Source: Micromonospora inositola (GTDB lineage Bacteria; Actinomycetota; Actinomycetes; Mycobacteriales; Micromonosporaceae). Taken from it: a stretch of 64,000 nucleotides of DNA. Made by a program: the position numbers and the translations under genes. The stretch spans positions 5,110,001 through 5,174,000 of the forward strand of contig NZ_LT607754.1 of NCBI RefSeq assembly GCF_900090285.1, written 5' to 3'. The notes under the pieces were generated by a model. It was not told the DNA's origin. It worked only from the letters and a program-made list of their open reading frames with translations, and did not search any database. This document shows positions 16,568-25,423 of this stretch, in pieces; within the stretch, counting starts at the first letter, position 1, and each line of letters opens with the position of its first letter.

Positions 16568-17557
16568 GTGGCGCTGATCTATGCGTTTGAAGACGAGGAC
16601 GGCGGTTGGCACGGCAACCCTGGCAGGACCTTTCGAGGGATGGGCCGGGCGACATACGCGACGTTGACGTTCCGCCCTGGTCCCGCGGACCCGGGTGCCG
16701 ACAGCAGCTTCGCCGGGCAGACGTTGCGCGTCGCGGTGGCCAGCATTGACGAGCAGGTGGCCGGCGAGATCGCGTACCGGCTCGACAACGGTACGGTGCA
16801 CTACGCCACCGACGAGGTCGACGAGCTGCTGTTCGGCATCGACGTGCACCGACTGCCCATCAGCTCCTGGCCACCGGTCGTGCACGATCCGGTGCCGGCC
16901 GCTCCCACGACAACACCGGCGGCGCCGCCGGTGTTGTCGTGGGAGGTCAGCGACGCCGGGCGGCACTACACGCTGGCCCTCACCACGGGCGTGGACGGCC
17001 CGACCGTCGAAGTGACCGGCGCCGACAACGAGGGCCAGCTCATCGCCCAGCTCGCCGGGCACCTGCCGGGCGGCGATCTGGCCCTGGTGGCGCGGGTGTT
17101 CCTCGCCGCCGCGGCGAACCCCGGCGCGTCGACACGCGTTCCGGCGGCCCGCCATCCCCGATCCTGGTCGGAGCAGGAGACCGCGTACGTGGCCAGCCGG
17201 CACCGCGACGGCGCCGATGCCGAGGCGATCGCCGTAGAGCTGGGGCGGACCACCAACAGCATCCGGTACAAGCTGCACGGCCTGGGCCTGGCCCAGTTTC
17301 CCGGGCCGAACACCAGCCGGCCACCGGCACCCCCGCGAACGCCGGCGTACACGATGGAAGACCTGCGCCAGGTCCACCCGAACTCGCACAGGCCGTGGGA
17401 GCCCGAGGACGACAAACGGCTCGCCCGACGCGCCGCAGAAGGCGCGAGCATCTCCGAGTTGATGGAGGAGTTCGGCCGTAACCACGGCGCGATCACCTCC
17501 CGCCTGGCACGGGTGCAGCCCCCGGTCGCCCCCAGCCCGCCGCCAGCCGCTCCCTGA
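16568..17557 (+). CDS. Double Myb/SANT-like helix-turn-helix protein
   Basis: 329 residues from GTG 16568. The N-terminal ~110 residues and the central ~80 (LSWEVSDAGRHYTLALTTG onward) are unrecognised. Two helix-turn-helix units of the helicase-associated/GcrA type follow: SWSEQETAYVASRHRDG with ELGRTTNSIRYKLHGLGL (about 197-240), and PWEPEDDKRLARRAAEGASI with FGRNHGAITSRLARV (about 274-315). In other proteins such units follow 'acidic W-E-x-E-D, GR-x-x-x-AI-x-x-RL' and bind DNA. An exact 44-bp palindrome sits inside the coding sequence between the first and second parts. The gene pairs with HEPN-like gene A within the inverted repeats, so it may be its regulator or partner. Confidence 0.75.
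   Translation: MALIYAFEDEDGGWHGNPGRTFRGMGRATYATLTFRPGPADPGADSSFAGQTLRVAVASIDEQVAGEIAYRLDNGTVHYATDEVDELLFGIDVHRLPISSWPPVVHDPVPAAPTTTPAAPPVLSWEVSDAGRHYTLALTTGVDGPTVEVTGADNEGQLIAQLAGHLPGGDLALVARVFLAAAANPGASTRVPAARHPRSWSEQETAYVASRHRDGADAEAIAVELGRTTNSIRYKLHGLGLAQFPGPNTSRPPAPPRTPAYTMEDLRQVHPNSHRPWEPEDDKRLARRAAEGASISELMEEFGRNHGAITSRLARVQPPVAPSPPPAAP
16902..16945. repeat. Perfect 44-bp palindrome inside a coding sequence
   Basis: Twenty-two bases from 16902 are followed immediately by their exact reverse complement to 16945, with no loop. The centre is GGC|GCC. It encodes a Pro/Thr/Ala-rich linker of the Myb-like protein. In mRNA or single-stranded DNA it could extrude a very stable hairpin. Confidence 0.97.
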
Positions 17558-17863
17558 GCCCACCAGGCGGCCGCCGTGCAGGCATCGATAGCAGGTTCCT
17601 CGCCTACCTGGAGCGACCAGGTCCGTGAGGGTCAGTCGGCTGGTGAGACCGCCTATTCAACTGCCACGTATTCGGCTTGAGTCCGCCCGTATGGTTACCG
17701 TTCGTTACGGCTAGTACCTCCGCGGTCCGCCGGATTGCGTAGATCGATCTGCACTGGCGCACCTGGTAGGTGCTCCACCGCTGCAGGGCGCCGATCCGCC
17801 AGTACCATCCTCGTTGACCTCGGCACAAGCGCGCCGACCACTGGGAAGCGGAGAGAACACCCG
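17558..17863. other. Intergenic region before HEPN-like gene A
   Basis: About 300 bases with no supported gene. It should hold the promoter of the downstream gene; possible boxes around TTGAGT (17677) and GGTTACCGT are too weak to call. Confidence 0.35.
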
Positions 17864-18865
17864 ATGACCGCCAAACCGCGTGACGAGGGCACCGGCGAGC
17901 AGCCACGCGACGACGAGGCCCGCATCGAGGGCGAACAGCCGGACGCTGACGCCACCGCCGAACAGGATGCCGACGTAGAGGTGACGGGCGGCCCGTGGGA
18001 GCCGGCCTGGTCCCCGGAGCAGATGGAGCGGTTCGCCAACGCGATCCAGCCGCACCTGCTCGGTCTCAAGAGGTTCGAGGATCAGGTCCGCAACGCGCTC
18101 TCGAACATGGCTGCCACGTTGATCGACCTCAACCAACTCACGCAGCCCCTGCTGTCGAACCTGTCATGTATTGCGCCGAACCTCGTGGGCCTCGGTGAGC
18201 TGCTCACCGAGAAGATGCCGCCGAACTGGCCCAGGCCCACGGACTTCGACCTCGTGTTCCAGGTGATCCAGGACGAAGGGATCCCGCTGGTCTGGGTGCC
18301 TCGCGCCGACATCGTGGCGGACCTGCTGACCGCTCCCGACCGCGACACGCGGATCAAGGTCCTGACGGCCCGGTCTTCCGATGTGGCGCAGGACTGTCGG
18401 GAGGTGCTCGACCAAATCGCGCGCCCCGATCTGGTCCACCTGTTGCCCATGGCGGTCAGCGCCCTCGACGCGTATGTGGACGGCCACCACGCTCCCGCCC
18501 AAGCGCTGTCCGTCGTCGTCGTGGAAACCGTCGTTACCCGCACGATCGGCAGTTACCGGCAGGCCAAGACGTTCGCGAAGATCGACGAACCCAGAGATCT
18601 GGACATAGCGGAGCTGCGCTTCCGAGCGGCGCTGGCACCGATCGGCCCCTTCTACCTCGCTTGGCGGCCCAGCTCCGGCGACCCAATGCCCGAGCACCTG
18701 AGCCGGCACGTCACCGTCCACCAGGCCGACCCCGCCCACTACACCCACGGCAACGCCACCGTCGCGATCATGCTCCTCGCCTCGGTCCTGCGCGGCGTCG
18801 AGGAGTACCTGGACCTCACCACGCCGGCCACCTCGCAACCCGCTGCGGCGGCAGCGCCGCGCTGA
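17864..18865 (+). CDS. HEPN-like protein A (Rx4H family, paralogue 1)
   Basis: 333 residues from ATG 17864, with GGAGAG upstream. An acidic, disordered N-terminus (~40 residues) is followed by a helical region, then the family core PPNWP (about residue 119) and DEGIPLVWVPR, then QDCREVLDQI and DGHHAPAQAL. Near the C-terminus R281-HVTV-H286 matches the Rx4H motif, with a polar His after Arg, that forms the catalytic pair of HEPN ribonucleases; it is followed by a helix LLASVLRGVEEY. Paralogues lie at 32546-33616 and 36340-37308. HEPN proteins are common RNA-cleaving effectors of toxin and antiphage systems. No MNT antitoxin is adjacent. The HEPN reading rests on motif and helix context and not on a search. 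Confidence 0.6.
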   Translation: MTAKPRDEGTGEQPRDDEARIEGEQPDADATAEQDADVEVTGGPWEPAWSPEQMERFANAIQPHLLGLKRFEDQVRNALSNMAATLIDLNQLTQPLLSNLSCIAPNLVGLGELLTEKMPPNWPRPTDFDLVFQVIQDEGIPLVWVPRADIVADLLTAPDRDTRIKVLTARSSDVAQDCREVLDQIARPDLVHLLPMAVSALDAYVDGHHAPAQALSVVVVETVVTRTIGSYRQAKTFAKIDEPRDLDIAELRFRAALAPIGPFYLAWRPSSGDPMPEHLSRHVTVHQADPAHYTHGNATVAIMLLASVLRGVEEYLDLTTPATSQPAAAAAPR

Positions 18866-18878
18866 TGCTAGAGGGCCG

Positions 18879-18965
18879 CTACTGGTTTCCAGCCCGGAAC
18901 CAACGGCAACGCCGGCCAACCGGTTGGCGGCACGAGCGACACCGCCCCCCGGCGGTACCCGGCTC
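18879..18965 (-). repeat. Right copy of ~85-bp inverted repeat
   Basis: Mirror of 16431-16515, starting 13 bases after the stop of HEPN-like gene A. Differences are scattered substitutions and one or two single-base indels. No further copy was seen by eye elsewhere in the window. The remaining bases to 19221 show no gene. Confidence 0.85.
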
Positions 18966-19221
18966 CTCGTTGCGCTGGTCTTGCACTTCACCGACTTCGC
19001 TAAGTCGCCGGCGGCGACGCGGCCGACCTCGACCATGGAGCGGTGGTGGTCGGCCGCCGGCCGCCGGCCGCCGGCGAGACACAACCCGGGCGACTCCCCT
19101 ACTGTTCGCGCGGCGGGGCCAGTATTCGCAGATGCCTCTCTCCCTCTTCACAGAGCCGACCTTCGATGGACATGATCGGTAGAGATCGTCACTATCCATG
19201 ACGGTCACCTGGGAGGCCCCC

Positions 19222-19896
19222 ATGCGAGTAGCCCGAATTTCCACCCGATCCTCAGCTTGGCGGCGACGGCTTGCCGCGATAGCCGCGGTTGTGACAGCCG
19301 GCGTTGGCCTGGCGGCGGTGAGTGCCCAGCCGGCCATCGCCACCCCGCCCGGCATACCGTCCAAGGCAACCGCCCAGTCACAGCTCAACGCCCTCACGGT
19401 GAAGGCTGAGGGCTCGACCAGCGGGTACTCCCGCACCCTGTTCCCGCACTGGATCACGATCAGCGGCGCCTGTGACACCCGGGAGACCGTCCTCAAGCGT
19501 GACGGCACCTCCGTTGTCGTCAACAGTAGCTGCGCGGCCACCTCCGGCCGCTGGTACAGCCCGTACGACGGCGCCACCTGGACCGCCGCCTCCGACGTCG
19601 ACATCGACCACGTGGTGCCCCTCGCGGAGGCGTGGCGGTCCGGTGCCAGCGGCTGGACCACCAGCCGGCGGCAGAGCTTCGCCAACGACCTGAGACACCC
19701 GCAGCTGATTGCCGTCACCGACAACGTCAACCAGTCCAAGGGCGACCAGGACCCGTCCACCTGGCAGCCGCCGCTGTCGTCGTACCGGTGCACCTACAGC
19801 AAGATGTGGATCACCGTGAAGTACACCTGGGGCCTGACCCTACAAACGGCGGAGAAGTCCGCCCTGCAGAGCATGCTGAACGCCTGCAGCTCCTGA
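19222..19896 (+). CDS. Secreted HNH nuclease (GmrSD C-terminal/DUF1524-like)
   Basis: 224 residues from ATG 19222, with GGGAGG upstream; a start at 19198 is less likely. A basic N-terminus and hydrophobic stretch (LAAIAAVVTAGVGLAAVSA, then QPAIA) form a Sec signal peptide. The mature domain has the HNH pattern: DIDHVVPLAEAW (D-H), FANDLRHPQLIAVTDNVNQS (N) and KGDQDPSTW. Two Cys pairs may form disulfides. Such secreted nucleases are widespread in actinomycetes and degrade extracellular DNA. It is transcribed alone. Confidence 0.85.
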   Translation: MRVARISTRSSAWRRRLAAIAAVVTAGVGLAAVSAQPAIATPPGIPSKATAQSQLNALTVKAEGSTSGYSRTLFPHWITISGACDTRETVLKRDGTSVVVNSSCAATSGRWYSPYDGATWTAASDVDIDHVVPLAEAWRSGASGWTTSRRQSFANDLRHPQLIAVTDNVNQSKGDQDPSTWQPPLSSYRCTYSKMWITVKYTWGLTLQTAEKSALQSMLNACSS

Positions 19897-20183
19897 CATC
19901 CTGATAGAACTTGGCCGTCCTCGCCCCGGCCACGGCCGTATCCGATAGCCGCGAGCAGTAACTGCGGCCGGCCGGGTTCGACCCGGCGCAGGTGACCGCG
20001 AAGCCGTTGGGGACATCCCTGCGCAGCTGATCAACCGACTTGGTGAAGGGGCGGCAAACCGCACACTCGGCCTCGCCGCCCCTCGCACCACTCGTTGTCT
20101 CCGAGCCCCAGGATCGATCTAGGTCCTTGCGGCACCTACCCCCCGTTGTCCTCTAGCACCAATCGGACCGGCGCCTAGGACGG

Positions 20184-21206
20184 TCATCCGATGGTGGTAA
20201 CCGCAGCGGGCGAGAAGTTGCCGGTGGTGGACCGCACCACCAGTTCTGGTGTCAGCCGTACCGACTCGGCATTGCCGGAGGCCAGCAAGGTCAGCATCCC
20301 GTGCAGGGCCCGGGAACCCATCTCGCCAAGTGGGGTGCGGATGGACGTGAGCGGCACCAACAGTTGGGCGTCCACGTCGATGTCGTTGTAGCCGACGACC
20401 GCGACCTCGCGGCCTACCCGCAGGCCGTGGTCGCGCAGCGTGCCCATCGCGCCAATTGCGGCGAAGTCGTTGACCGCGAACACCCCGTCGGGGCGGCCGG
20501 CCGCCAGCACCCGGGCCATCGCGGACGCGCCCCCGGGCACGTCGAAAGTCGACGGCACTACCAGCCGAGGGTCTACCTCCACCCCGCGCGTCTTCGCCGC
20601 GGCGAGGAACCCGGCGACCCGGTCGGCGGACGTGCTGGCATGTCCGGGGCCGGCGACGACGGCCAGCCGACGGCACCCGATGTCGATCAGGTGGTCGGCG
20701 GCGAGCCGACCCCCGAAGCGGTCCCGGCCGGTGACGGAGGGGAACCCCCGCGAGGCCCGGCTGACCAGGATGAACGGCACCTGCTCGGCGGCGAGTCGGG
20801 CCAGCGCGGGGTCGGTGCGCCGAGCGTCGGCGATGATCAGTCCGTCCACCCGTTCAGCGATGAACCGGCGGATCCGGACCGCGCGGGCCTCGTCGTCGTC
20901 CCACGTGCTGCTGACGACCGCCTGGTAGCCGGCGGCGGAGGCAGCTGCGTCGATGCCCTCGAAGACGGTGGCCAGCACGATGTCGGTGATCCGGGGGACC
21001 AGCACACCGATCACGCCCGTCTTGCCGCTGCGCAGACTGGCCGCCCAGCGGTCCCGGTGGAAGCCGAGTTCCTTGGCGGCGGCGACGATCCGGGCGGCGG
21101 TCTCCTGGCTGACCCGCTCGTCGTCGCCGCGTAGCACCCGGGAGACGGTGGAGACGTGCACGCCGGTGAACTTGGCGACATCCCGCAATGTCACTCGCTT
21201 GTTCAC
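20184..21206 (-). CDS. LacI-family transcriptional regulator
   Basis: 340 residues from GTG 21206, with GGGAGG four bases upstream. The N-terminal helix-turn-helix is VTLRDVAKFTGVHVSTVSRVL, with the hinge-helix region up to SLRSGKTGVIGVLVPRI. A periplasmic-binding-protein-like ligand domain follows (DGVFAVNDFAAIGAM). It is the last gene of the 20.2-29.8 kb operon, 37 bases after the SDR, so it probably controls that operon through sites near 29.8 kb in response to a substrate or intermediate. The 287-base gap before it (19897-20183) has no gene. Confidence 0.92.
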   Translation of the reverse strand: MNKRVTLRDVAKFTGVHVSTVSRVLRGDDERVSQETAARIVAAAKELGFHRDRWAASLRSGKTGVIGVLVPRITDIVLATVFEGIDAAASAAGYQAVVSSTWDDDEARAVRIRRFIAERVDGLIIADARRTDPALARLAAEQVPFILVSRASRGFPSVTGRDRFGGRLAADHLIDIGCRRLAVVAGPGHASTSADRVAGFLAAAKTRGVEVDPRLVVPSTFDVPGGASAMARVLAAGRPDGVFAVNDFAAIGAMGTLRDHGLRVGREVAVVGYNDIDVDAQLLVPLTSIRTPLGEMGSRALHGMLTLLASGNAESVRLTPELVVRSTTGNFSPAAVTTIG

Positions 21207-21243
21207 TGGGCCTCCCGCGCCGCTCCGAGCCGTCCGGGGCAAC

Positions 21244-21906
21244 CTAGCTGAGATGACTACCCCCGTTCACATCGAAGGTCATACCAGTGACCGTGGCGCA
21301 GGAGTCAGAGAGGAGGAAGAGCATAATGTCCGCTATCTCCGTCGCGCTGGCTACCCGTCCCAACGGCATCCGGCGGCGGAGCGTCGCCTTCTGCTCCTCA
21401 CTGAGCCGGGCATGCATCGGGGTGTCCACAGGGCCGGGAGCGACCGCGTTCACTCGGATCCCGCACGGGCCGTAGTCCACCGCCAAGTGCCGCATCAGGC
21501 CGAGCACTCCGGCCTTTGCCGCCGCGTACGCGGTGCCGGAGAGTCGGGTCCCGCCGTCGCGGGCGTTGAGGCTGCTCATCAACACCACCGAACCGCCGCC
21601 ACGGGCGGCCATCCGGGGCACCACCGCCTGGCAGACCACGAACGCCGAGGTGAGGTTGCTGCGAATGGTGCGCTCCCATTCGGCGAGCGTGGTCTCCTCG
21701 ATGCCCCCGGCGCTGACCACCCCGGCCAAGTGGGCCACCCGGTCCGGGGTGCCCACTTGGTCGACGAACTCGGCCACCGCGACCGGGTCGGCGGCGTCCA
21801 CGCCGGTGGCGACGTCGATGACGTGCACCGTCTCGCCGCTACGACGGGCCGCCTCGACCACGGCCGCGCCGATGCCACTGGCTCCGCCGGTGACAAGCAG
21901 GCTCAC
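21244..21906 (-). CDS. Short-chain dehydrogenase/reductase
   Basis: 220 residues from GTG 21906, which overlaps the preceding stop as GTGA and has AGGAG seven bases upstream. NAD(P)-binding motif TGGASGIG lies at the very N-terminus, the NAG-like site is LAGVV, and the catalytic Tyr-Lys is in YAAAKAG with the upstream Ser in MSSLNA. The C-terminus FDVNGGSHLS is typical. It should oxidise or reduce a hydroxy/keto intermediate of the pathway encoded by this operon. It is slightly short for the family (about 250) because of a compact second beta-alpha unit. Confidence 0.88.
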   Translation of the reverse strand: MSLLVTGGASGIGAAVVEAARRSGETVHVIDVATGVDAADPVAVAEFVDQVGTPDRVAHLAGVVSAGGIEETTLAEWERTIRSNLTSAFVVCQAVVPRMAARGGGSVVLMSSLNARDGGTRLSGTAYAAAKAGVLGLMRHLAVDYGPCGIRVNAVAPGPVDTPMHARLSEEQKATLRRRMPLGRVASATEIADIMLFLLSDSCATVTGMTFDVNGGSHLS

Positions 21907-22685
21907 GCCGATTCTCCTAGGATCTGCTCGCGGGCCTGCCGGTAGGCGGTGGACAGCAGCATCTCCGGCTGGGAGTAGACGACGAAGCGGACGCCCCGAT
22001 CGATCCACCGGCGCGCCTCCTCAGGCGAGTAGGCCAGCATGCCGGCGACCCGGCCGGCGGCGACCACCCGCTCGACGAACGCGACCGCGTGCGCCTCCAC
22101 GTCGGGGTGAGTGGGCTGGTAGCCCAGGCCGAGCTTGACCGACAGGTCGGCCCGGCCGAGCATCAGCACGTCGAGGTCGGTGGCGAGGATTTCGTCCAGG
22201 TTGGCCAGCCCGGCCGGGGTCTCCACCAGCGCCACCGTGGTGGTGTTTTCTGCTGCCCAGGCCAGGTACCGGTCGAAATCGCCCCGGGCGGTGCCGTGCC
22301 CGGCGGCCCGCGCCGCCGAGCACAGCGTCCGGTCGCCGTACGGCGGGTAGCGGGTCAACCGGACCGCCTCGGCGGCCTGCGCGCCGGTCTCCACCAGCGG
22401 CAGCACCACCCCACCCGCTCCGCTGTCCAACGCCCAGAGCAGGTCCTTCTCCTCGATCCGTCGTAGCCGGACCAGCGGGGTCGCCCCCGCCGATCCGGCC
22501 CCCCGGACCATTTGCAGCACGCTCTGCTCATCGGCGGCGGCGTGCTCGGTATCGATGATCAGGAAGTCGTAGCCGAGGCAACCGAGGATCTCCCCGAGCG
22601 CCGGCTCCTGGAGCAGGGTGAGGCTGCCCAGGGCGACCCCGCCGTCGCGTAGGACGCCGGCCAGCCGGCTCGGACGCGGGTACAT
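21903..22685 (-). CDS. HpcH/HpaI-type aldolase
   Basis: 260 residues from ATG 22685 (a GTG codon lies immediately before it); its start overlaps the stop of the transporter lipoprotein gene. The TIM-barrel motifs of the family are present: FLIIDTEHAA, PLVRL, GAGGVVLPLVETGAQA (metal-binding Glu) and VALVETPAGLANLDEIL with a following Asp. Members cleave 2-keto-3-hydroxy acids with a divalent metal, releasing pyruvate or glyoxylate/oxaloacetate-related products. Here it probably cuts the carbon skeleton generated from the imported substrate. Confidence 0.88.
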   Translation of the reverse strand: MYPRPSRLAGVLRDGGVALGSLTLLQEPALGEILGCLGYDFLIIDTEHAAADEQSVLQMVRGAGSAGATPLVRLRRIEEKDLLWALDSGAGGVVLPLVETGAQAAEAVRLTRYPPYGDRTLCSAARAAGHGTARGDFDRYLAWAAENTTTVALVETPAGLANLDEILATDLDVLMLGRADLSVKLGLGYQPTHPDVEAHAVAFVERVVAAGRVAGMLAYSPEEARRWIDRGVRFVVYSQPEMLLSTAYRQAREQILGESA

Positions 22686-23767
22686 CACGACTCCAGCTTC
22701 TGCACGGAGGCGCAGTCCCGGTTGGCTGGCACCTCGCCAACGATCTTCAGGGCGGCGTCAACGACCGACCCGTCGTACCAGTTAGAGACCTCGGGGAGCT
22801 TCTCGACGACCTTGTTGTCGATAAGCCACTTGCCGTCCTCGGCCATCACGGTCGCGGTGTCCACGCGACCGTTGGGGTCCATGTACGGCCACTGGTCGGT
22901 GCCGTACAGCTTGCTGATCGTCTCCGCCGGCACCTTGGTCCGCTCGGCGATGATCCGGATCACCTCGTCCTTGTTGGCGGGGTCCTGGTAGTAACGGACG
23001 CCCTCTAGCCAGCCGGCCATCCACCGGGCCGCCGCCTCCGGCCGCTTCTCGATGAACTCCTGTGACATGGTGATGAGGCCCTGCTCCTCATTCGGGGCTA
23101 CCTCGTTCATCGCGGTGATCCGCTTGGCCTGCCCGTCGGAGATGAGCTGGTATGCCAGCGGCTGAACGAGGAAGCCGGCGTCGACCGCTCCGCTCTTCAG
23201 CGCGTTGACGGTGTCTGGGTAGCTCAACGTAACGATCTGCCCGAGGTCGGACTGCTTGAGCCCGACGCTGCTCAACGCTCGGTCCAGCCAGTACTCCGTG
23301 GTCGAGCCCTTGGCCAGGATGGCGACCTTCTTGCCCTTGAGGTCGGCGACGCTCTTCAGTCCGCCGTCGAACGCCTCGGTCCGGGCGAGCAGCAGGTTGT
23401 CCGACGCGCACCGGTACTGCTGCCGGTCGGCCACCGCCCGGACCCGCATGCCCTGGTTGATTGCGTTGAACAGCGCGCCCCCGACTCCGGGGATGTTCAC
23501 GTCGAGCTTGCCTTGCCCCTGCACTGCAAGCCGGGAGTAGATGTCGGCGTTGCTGAACTCGACCTGGACCTTGTGTTTGCCGAAGAACCCCTTCGCGTCG
23601 GCCACCATCATCGGTGCCAGCGACAGGATCTCCAGCGAGTTCACCGTGACCTTGTCGACCCCGTCGGCGGTCGTCGACTCCGTCGAGTCGCCACCGCACC
23701 CGGCAGTGCCGACCAGCAGCGAGACGCCCAGCAACGCGGCGACCACGCGTGTCCTCGTCATTCTCAT
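22685..23767 (-). CDS. ABC transporter substrate-binding lipoprotein (NMT1/SsuA-like)
   Basis: 360 residues. Signal peptide with lipobox: VVAALLGVSLLVGTAGCGGD, lipidated Cys 24. The mature part is an NMT1/SsuA/TauA-type type II binding fold (LEILSLAPMMVADAKGFFGK, then DLKGKKVAILAKGSTTEYWL). This group binds nitrate, sulfonates, taurine, pyrimidine precursors or other small nitrogen compounds. The start overlaps the permease stop as ATGA. Its ligand is not evident from sequence; the companion hydrolases suggest an N-heterocycle or amide. Confidence 0.9.
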   Translation of the reverse strand: MRMTRTRVVAALLGVSLLVGTAGCGGDSTESTTADGVDKVTVNSLEILSLAPMMVADAKGFFGKHKVQVEFSNADIYSRLAVQGQGKLDVNIPGVGGALFNAINQGMRVRAVADRQQYRCASDNLLLARTEAFDGGLKSVADLKGKKVAILAKGSTTEYWLDRALSSVGLKQSDLGQIVTLSYPDTVNALKSGAVDAGFLVQPLAYQLISDGQAKRITAMNEVAPNEEQGLITMSQEFIEKRPEAAARWMAGWLEGVRYYQDPANKDEVIRIIAERTKVPAETISKLYGTDQWPYMDPNGRVDTATVMAEDGKWLIDNKVVEKLPEVSNWYDGSVVDAALKIVGEVPANRDCASVQKLES

Positions 23768-24633
23768 GATTGGCCCTCCGTCCAGCCGAAGAAGCGCCGC
23801 TGCACCCGCAACGTCACTGTGGTGAGGAAAAAGCCCAGCGTCGCGATCACCGCGAGCGTGGCGTACATGTTGTCGATCTGGTAGATCTGCCAGTAGCGCC
23901 AGGTCATCGAGCCGATGCCGTCACTGGCAGCGAGGAACTCGCCAGCGATCGTGCCGAGCAGCGCCAGCCCGGCGGCAAGCCGGATGCCGGCGAAAATTGC
24001 CGGCAGGGCACCGGGAAGCACGATCTTCCAGAGGATCTGGCGCTGGGTCGCCCCCATATTGCGGGCCATCAGCACGAGCCGCTCGTCGACCTGGAGCACC
24101 CCGGACATGGCGTTCACCACGGCCGGAAAGAACGAGATGATGCCGGCGAGCACGATGATCGGCTGCCCGCCGGTACCGAAGATGACCAGCAGCAGCGGCA
24201 GGATCGCGACCACCGGGATTGGGTAGGTGATGGCGATCAAGGGGTCGATCACCACCCGGATCCACGGCACCCGGCCCATCGCGATGCCCAATAGCGTCGC
24301 CGGGATCACGCCGAGCAGGAAACCGAGCAGGATCCGGCGCAGGGTGATGCCGACGTTGGGCAGCAGCTCACCTGTGGAGACCAGTCGGACCAGCGCTTGC
24401 AGACACTCCGACGGTGCGGGGAAGAAGGTCCGGTCGATCAGACCGGCCATGCTGCCCAGCTGCCAGAGCAGCAGCACGAGCACCACCGGCACGACACTGC
24501 CCGCTCCGCTGCTGAGCAGTCGGAACAGCCGGCCTGGCGGACGCTCTGCCTTCGGGTCCATGGCGTAGCGGACCACCGGCTGGTCGGGTCGCCCGGTTGT
24601 GCGGTCGCGGGTTGGTACGGTGCTTTCGTTCAT
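23764..24633 (-). CDS. ABC transporter permease (SsuC/TauC-like)
   Basis: 289 residues from ATG 24633, with AAGGGGGAA upstream and an ATGA overlap with the ATPase gene. About six hydrophobic segments are visible, starting at VVPVVLVLLLWQLGSMAG. The EAA-type cytoplasmic loop for ATPase docking is ARNMGATQRQILWKIVLPGA followed by LPAIFAGIRLA. It forms the membrane channel with the adjacent ATPase and binding protein. Confidence 0.92.
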   Translation of the reverse strand: MNESTVPTRDRTTGRPDQPVVRYAMDPKAERPPGRLFRLLSSGAGSVVPVVLVLLLWQLGSMAGLIDRTFFPAPSECLQALVRLVSTGELLPNVGITLRRILLGFLLGVIPATLLGIAMGRVPWIRVVIDPLIAITYPIPVVAILPLLLVIFGTGGQPIIVLAGIISFFPAVVNAMSGVLQVDERLVLMARNMGATQRQILWKIVLPGALPAIFAGIRLAAGLALLGTIAGEFLAASDGIGSMTWRYWQIYQIDNMYATLAVIATLGFFLTTVTLRVQRRFFGWTEGQS

Positions 24634-25421
24634 CGTTCCCCCTTGGCTTCTGCCCACTCGGCCGCCAGGGTGGCGTCCCGCAGTTGCGCCCAGAGATGGT
24701 GTTTCAGTTCGGTGAACCGAGGGTCGAGTTCGATCTCCCGGCTCCGGGGCCGGGGGAACGGCACCCGGATCTCCTCGACGATTCGCGTGGGCCGCGGCCC
24801 GAGCACGACGATCCGGTCGGCCAACAGCACCGCCTCCTCGATGCTGTGCGTGATGAACAGGACCGTCTTGCGGTGCTGGGACCAGACTTGGAGCAACTCG
24901 TCCTGCAGCAGGGTCCGGGTCTGGGCGTCCACCGCCGCGAACGGCTCGTCCATCAGGAGCACCTCGGGATCGCTCGCCAATGCACGGGCGATTCCGGCCC
25001 TCTGCCGCATGCCACCGGACAGCTCGTGCGGCTTGGCGTCGGCGAACGTTTCGATCCCCATCATCGCCAGGTGCTCCCGGGCGATCTCACGGCGACGCTT
25101 CGTCGGCACCCGGCGCAGCTCCAAGCCGAACGCCACGTTGTCTACGATGGAGCGCCAGGGAATCAGCGCGTAGTCCTGCCAGACGATCGAGGTGAGCGGC
25201 CCGCTGGCGCTTCGCTCGCCGACGAACCGGATCTCCCCGCCGTCTGGCCGGCGCAGGCCGCCGAGCAGGCCCAGCAGGGTTGATTTGCCGCAGCCGCTCG
25301 GCCCGATGACGCAGACGAACTCCTGCGCCTCGATAGTGGTGCTGAGGTTCCCGACCACCGACAGGCGGCTGCCGTCGGCCCGGGGGTAGCCCTTGACCAC
25401 GTTGTCGATCTCGATACGCAT
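24630..25421 (-). CDS. ABC transporter ATPase (SsuB/TauB-like)
   Basis: 263 residues from ATG 25421, selected over upstream starts because AAGG lies eight bases before it and the preceding stop overlaps here. Walker A GPSGCGKSTLLG, Q-loop VWQDYALIPW, signature LSGGMRQRAGIARAL, Walker B VLLMDEPFAAVD and switch His ITHSIEEA are all intact. It energises uptake with the permease and the lipoprotein. Confidence 0.94.
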   Translation of the reverse strand: MRIEIDNVVKGYPRADGSRLSVVGNLSTTIEAQEFVCVIGPSGCGKSTLLGLLGGLRRPDGGEIRFVGERSASGPLTSIVWQDYALIPWRSIVDNVAFGLELRRVPTKRRREIAREHLAMMGIETFADAKPHELSGGMRQRAGIARALASDPEVLLMDEPFAAVDAQTRTLLQDELLQVWSQHRKTVLFITHSIEEAVLLADRIVVLGPRPTRIVEEIRVPFPRPRSREIELDPRFTELKHHLWAQLRDATLAAEWAEAKGER

Positions 25422-25423
25422 AG

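Noticed and set aside
17864..18865. Possible MNT-type antitoxin partner for the HEPN-like genes
   Set aside because: No nucleotidyltransferase GSxxRG...DxD motif is present in any neighbouring gene.
19962..20000. A tRNA T-arm-like element (GGCCGGGTTCGACCCGGC)
   Set aside because: No acceptor, D or anticodon arm can be built around it. It could be an attachment-site relic, but nothing else supports that.
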